NCBI GenBank assembly: GCA_017304135.1
Contig: JAFLBB010000016.1
Span: 1 to 64,000 of the forward strand
DNA: 64,000 bases
Source of the DNA: Acidobacteriota bacterium
GTDB lineage: Bacteria; Acidobacteriota; Terriglobia; Bryobacterales; Bryobacteraceae
Direction: 5' to 3'
The notes beneath the pieces are model-generated. The model made no database searches. It was given only the letters and a program-made list of their open reading frames with translations, and had not been told where the DNA came from. Shown in pieces: positions 59,625 through 64,000 of this stretch (positions within the stretch are counted from its first letter, which is position 1; the number at the start of each line of letters is the position of its first letter). Made by a program: the position numbers and the translations under genes.

Positions 59625-59817
59625 TCCAGACTTCAATGACGACGTGCACCTTTTCGATTACGGATACGTGGATTCCTTCGGCGCCGTCGGCCTATTGCAC
59701 TTTGTGGAATCCGCCTTTGGCGTGGAGATCCGCGAGGCCGACCTGGTTGCATACCCGCTGAACACCATCCACCAGATCACCAGATTCGCGATGCGGCGCA
59801 AGAACGGAGAGCTATGA
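59554..59817 (+). CDS. Acyl carrier protein (DltC-like)
   Basis: 87 residues from ATG 59554 after a strong AGGAGG site, starting 71 bases inside the SGNH gene. The carrier-protein signature is DYGYVDSFGAVGLLHFVESAFGVEI; S41 in VDSFG is the expected phosphopantetheine site. The length and acidic nature fit an ACP/PCP. It is next to an aaRS-like ligase gene (ATGA overlap), so it most likely receives an amino acid, not a fatty acid. A PCP for a nonribosomal peptide is unlikely because no condensation or adenylation modules are near. Confidence 0.9.
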   Translation: MELEQASATLRDYVRTSFQIPDSDPDFNDDVHLFDYGYVDSFGAVGLLHFVESAFGVEIREADLVAYPLNTIHQITRFAMRRKNGEL

Positions 59818-61007
59818 ACATGACGGAGCTCAGTGTTGAACTGGCCAACCTCGAAGACAGCTACCTCAACCAGGTTCAGTACGCGTTGACGTTTGCTTCG
59901 GAATCCGTCGAGGGCTATTGCATTGACCGTGACGCGAAGAGCGTGCGGCTTCGCTTGAGGCCCGGCGCGGACCAGGAAGAGGTCTCGGCGCGGGTGCGGC
60001 AACTACTGGGCCGGTTTGAGTCCGGCGAGTTCGGATTCAAATCGGTAGTCCATATGGACCGGAGGCGTGAGCTACCGAAGCGAGACACTTGGGCCGAATT
60101 GCTCGATCGGCGCTGGGTCACGCAGGTGGGCGAAGGTCAGGTGATCCTGAGAGGGCCGGCGGCGGAACTCGCGCGGGTGATCGACCACAAAGTGGAATCG
60201 GAGTTCGTGCGCGAGTTCCAGGCCGAACACGAGATCTACCCGCCGACGATCAACTGCCGGACGCTGGACCGCTGCGGCCACTTCACCTCGTTTCCTGAGC
60301 ATGTGGATTTCGTCGCGCATCTGCGGCCGGACCTGGAACATCTGAGGTCGTTCGCCGAGAGATGCCGGGAGCGTGGCTGGCAGCCTGATCACCATGAAGG
60401 AAAGATGCATGTGGTGGAACTAGCCATCAGCCCGTCGTGTTGTTATCACTGCTACGAGGGGATGTCGGAGTGGCGCCTGCCTCCGCCGGGGCGGTGCGTG
60501 ACAGCGACGCTGAGCTGCCACCGTTACGAGGGGGCCAACCATCAGAGTCTTGCCCGGCTGCGCTCGTTCACCATGCGGGAGGTGATCTGGGTTGGCCAGC
60601 CGGCGTTTGTTCTGGCAGCCAGGGCGAGGGCGGAGGAACTGATCCAGCGCTGGGCCGGCGACTGGGAGTTGTCCTGCACCTTTGAGACGGCGAACGACAT
60701 GTTCTTCACAGACGATTTTGCGGTGAAGGCGTCGTTCCAACGGCAGCAGGAAGCCAAGCGCGAGTTGCGCGCTGACCTTCCGTTCGAGGGGCAATCGTTG
60801 AGCCTGTTTTCATCAAACTTCCACTCGGCTACGTTCGGAAAGGCGTTTCACATCCAGGTGAGCGAACGGCCGGCCACGAGCGGCTGCATCGGCTGGGGTT
60901 ATGAGCGGTGGGTGTACGCGGTGTTCTGTCAGTTCGGCTGTGACTGGAGGCAATGGCCGGATGGGCTGCGCCGCGACTGGGATGCGGCTGGAGGCAGGTT
61001 GTGGTGA
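59814..61007 (+). CDS. Seryl-tRNA-synthetase-like amino acid:[carrier protein] ligase
   Basis: 397 residues, a class II aminoacyl-tRNA synthetase-like core. It shows motif 2 RSFTMREVIWVGQPAFVLAAR (about residue 250) and motif 3 SGCIGWGYERWVYAVFCQFG (about 355), with Cys-rich segments CRTLDRCGHF and SPSCCYHCYEG that could carry the zinc found in archaeal-type SerRS paralogues. These paralogues charge an amino acid (Gly or Ala in known cases) onto a carrier protein, not tRNA; their cellular role is not established. The first ~110 residues form an extra domain that is not the tRNA-binding coiled coil of SerRS. The start overlaps the carrier-protein stop by ATGA. Confidence 0.82.
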   Translation: MNMTELSVELANLEDSYLNQVQYALTFASESVEGYCIDRDAKSVRLRLRPGADQEEVSARVRQLLGRFESGEFGFKSVVHMDRRRELPKRDTWAELLDRRWVTQVGEGQVILRGPAAELARVIDHKVESEFVREFQAEHEIYPPTINCRTLDRCGHFTSFPEHVDFVAHLRPDLEHLRSFAERCRERGWQPDHHEGKMHVVELAISPSCCYHCYEGMSEWRLPPPGRCVTATLSCHRYEGANHQSLARLRSFTMREVIWVGQPAFVLAARARAEELIQRWAGDWELSCTFETANDMFFTDDFAVKASFQRQQEAKRELRADLPFEGQSLSLFSSNFHSATFGKAFHIQVSERPATSGCIGWGYERWVYAVFCQFGCDWRQWPDGLRRDWDAAGGRLW

Positions 61008-61519
61008 CCGCCAGGCCCAGCCTCGAGCGGCTTGCGCCACAGCAGTACGCACTTGCCGCGCAGTGGCTTTCCGACCCGGCTATCAACCGCTGGCTGACAA
61101 GCGAATGGCGCGGCAGGAGAGTGGATGCGATGACGATGGGGATCCTGATGCGCGACCGCAGGAATGCCGTCTATCTGGTACGGCAGGAAAACGTGCCGTG
61201 CGGACTGGCAGCGTTGGCGGAAATCGACATGTCGGACCGGGTGGCGATGGTGTGGTATCTCCTCGGGGATCCTCGCTACGCGGGAGGAGGAGTGACAGCG
61301 CGGGCCGTTGCAGAGCTGGTTGCGATTGCTTTTCAGGAACTGAAGCTTGCCTCGCTGTACGCGTGGATCATGGAGGACAACGCGCGTTCGCGTCGAGTTC
61401 TTGAAAGGTGCGGGTTTCGCGAGGCCGGGCGCATCCGGAGGGCAACGTATTCTGGCGGCAGGCAACTGGACCGGATTTACTTCGATATCGTCTCCCCCGA
61501 CGTGGAGAATGTCGCATAA
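61004..61519 (+). CDS. GNAT family N-acetyltransferase
   Basis: 171 residues from a GTG at 61004 that overlaps the ligase stop (GTGA). The RimJ/RimL-like GNAT fold is evident: LERLAPQQYALAAQWLSDPAINRWL, WYLLGDPRYAGGGVTARAV (acetyl-CoA loop) and LASLYAWIMEDNARSRRVLERCGFREAGRIR. It may acetylate an amino group of a sugar or of the aminoacyl product, or use an acyl carrier donor. It is the last gene of the compact acylation module. Confidence 0.85.
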   Translation: MTARPSLERLAPQQYALAAQWLSDPAINRWLTSEWRGRRVDAMTMGILMRDRRNAVYLVRQENVPCGLAALAEIDMSDRVAMVWYLLGDPRYAGGGVTARAVAELVAIAFQELKLASLYAWIMEDNARSRRVLERCGFREAGRIRRATYSGGRQLDRIYFDIVSPDVENVA

Positions 61520-61522
61520 CCG

Positions 61523-61963
61523 GTGCGGAAGCGGGACATAACGGAGATTCTCGAACGGGAGGATCACCTGGCATTGGGGGATTCCCGCGGACGCCGGTTG
61601 CACGCTGCTCTGCGCGCGGCATGGTGCGCTCTTGTGCTGCTCGTTGTAGCCGGATCGCTCATTCCGGGTTCCACAGTGCTGATCCGGGCTGTGGACTCCC
61701 TCCAAGTGGACGACCAGTGGATTCACCTCTCAGCGTATTTCCTTTTGTCCCTCCTGCCGGCAGTCCATGAGCGTCCCGCGGTAGCCCTGAACATGGGTGC
61801 GCTTGCCGTACTGCTCGGCTTCGCCATCGAGTGCGGGCAGATCTTCGTGGCCGACCGCACCTTCCAGTGGGCCGACGCAGCGGCGAACGCGGCGGGCGTT
61901 GTAATGGGCGCATCCTCCGGACGCGCGCTTTGCCGCTTAGCGGAGCGCCTGGCCGCGAGATGA
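61523..61963 (+). CDS. VanZ-like family membrane protein
   Basis: 146 residues from a GTG 3 bases after the GNAT stop. Three to four hydrophobic helices with the VanZ-like pattern: SLIPGSTVLIRAVDSLQVDDQWIHLSAYFLLSLL, LLGFAIECGQIFVADRTFQWADAAANAAGVVMG (E..Q....R...D...N..G). VanZ-like proteins lie at the ends of many exopolysaccharide loci, but their biochemical role is not settled. It is the last plus-strand gene of the locus before ilvD. Confidence 0.8.
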   Translation: MRKRDITEILEREDHLALGDSRGRRLHAALRAAWCALVLLVVAGSLIPGSTVLIRAVDSLQVDDQWIHLSAYFLLSLLPAVHERPAVALNMGALAVLLGFAIECGQIFVADRTFQWADAAANAAGVVMGASSGRALCRLAERLAAR

Positions 61964-62182
61964 GCCGGCCAGCTCCGACTCCTCTCGCGGCAACGTCCCC
62001 GCCCTCCCTTCCGGCGCCAGCGGCCCCAATCGGCTTAGTGATTTCAGGGCGCGCGTGTCTCCGGATTCCAGCAAACAGGTGAGATCTTCGTCGTCCTCAT
62101 CACGCAGGGAGGGCGCGCAAAGTGGGTAGTCGGAACGCGGGGCGGGGCCCAGGCGATGGAGTAAGACGGCCCTCCAGTCCAT
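61937..62182 (-). CDS. Small acidic protein, possible gene
   Basis: 81-residue frame on the minus strand, overlapping the 3' end of the VanZ-like gene by 27 bases. The product is acidic in the middle (RDEDDEDLTCLLESGDTRALKSLSRLG) with an amphipathic pattern, which is unlike the Arg/Pro-rich shadows elsewhere. There is no recognised domain and no strong ribosome binding site. It may be a real small protein gene or just noncoding DNA. Confidence 0.3.
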   Translation of the reverse strand: MDWRAVLLHRLGPAPRSDYPLCAPSLRDEDDEDLTCLLESGDTRALKSLSRLGPLAPEGRAGTLPREESELAGSSRGQALR

Positions 62183-62362
62183 GGCTTGCTACAAGAGGCG
62201 GGGAGTGGCACACCCCCACGGCGAATCACTGTAGGAGCCAATGGCCGGTTTGCACGGCGGTTGAGCGGACTCCTCCGCTTTCCGCCTCCGAGATAGGCCT
62301 GAGTCCCAATTCGTTCAAGGGCGGGTATAGTGGAAGTTCGCATTCCAGCGAATGACACAGAT
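61964..62362. other. Intergenic region between the polysaccharide locus and ilvD
   Basis: About 400 bases. Apart from the possible minus-strand 81-residue frame nothing recognisable is present: no clear terminator hairpin, tRNA or riboswitch. TATAGT near 62327 could be a -10 box for ilvD, but no matching -35 box was found. No attenuator-like leader peptide with runs of branched-chain codons was seen. Confidence 0.35.

Positions 62363-64000
<1,638 letters not shown>

Noticed and set aside
59814-61007. True seryl-tRNA synthetase
   Set aside because: The N-terminal tRNA-binding coiled coil is missing, the gene overlaps a carrier-protein gene, and the Cys pattern resembles the carrier-protein-charging paralogues.

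Overview
The window looks like a chromosomal segment of a GC-rich acidobacterium, most likely of the Bryobacterales/Solibacter group. The lineage call rests on a large Oar-like TonB-dependent receptor with an N-terminal carboxypeptidase-regulatory domain, a secreted protein ending in the C-terminal domain typical of Solibacter (TIGR03437 type), and the general gene style (IPT/TIG and LamG secreted proteins, Tat sulfatase, PqqD-type proteins). No rRNA, tRNA or CRISPR array was seen.

Left part (1-19.7 kb): the tail of a site-specific recombinase, a secreted M23 peptidase, then a run of ten minus-strand genes from 18349 down to 2243 whose neighbours mostly overlap or abut. In transcription order they are an aldo/keto reductase, a TonB receptor, a Tat sulfatase, an enolase-superfamily enzyme resembling cis-3-hydroxyproline dehydratase, an aminopeptidase P, an M1 aminopeptidase, a TauE/SafE exporter, a secreted LamG protein, a DapA-family lyase and a sodium:solute symporter. 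A XylR-type AraC regulator is read divergently. Together they look like one scavenging operon for an imported peptide- or sulfate-bearing substrate, possibly hydroxyproline-containing.

Middle (19.7-22 kb): a gene-poor stretch holding a decayed IS481-family transposase and, further right, a strong sigma-70-like promoter with a roughly 450-nt leader. The leader carries an ops-like element ahead of a NusG/RfaH/UpxY-type antiterminator.

Right part (22-62 kb): a large exopolysaccharide locus of Wzx/Wzy type. It has a PilZ protein, an outer-membrane export protein, a chain-length protein, a BY-kinase, an O-antigen-ligase/polymerase, an initiating sugar transferase, several glycosyltransferases, two DegT aminotransferases, an epimerase, a flippase, an ATP-grasp ligase, several NodB-like deacetylases and two FemAB/BioF2-like acyltransferases. 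Two secreted beta-helix proteins of shared N-terminal design sit inside it, one of them inverted next to a truncated IS630 transposase.

The 3' end of the locus holds two compact modules. The first is an HprK-like kinase, a PqqD domain protein and a nucleotidyltransferase; the PqqD protein ends in a Tat-like hydrophobic stretch and a cationic proline-rich tail. The second is an overlapping set: MBOAT, a 51-residue single-TM protein, an SGNH protein, an acyl carrier protein, a seryl-tRNA-synthetase-like amino acid:carrier-protein ligase, and a GNAT. This second set mirrors DltB-DltX-DltD-DltC with DltA replaced by a class-II synthetase paralogue, and is the best candidate here for an undescribed system, namely O-aminoacylation of an exopolysaccharide. 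A VanZ-like protein follows, and the window ends inside ilvD.
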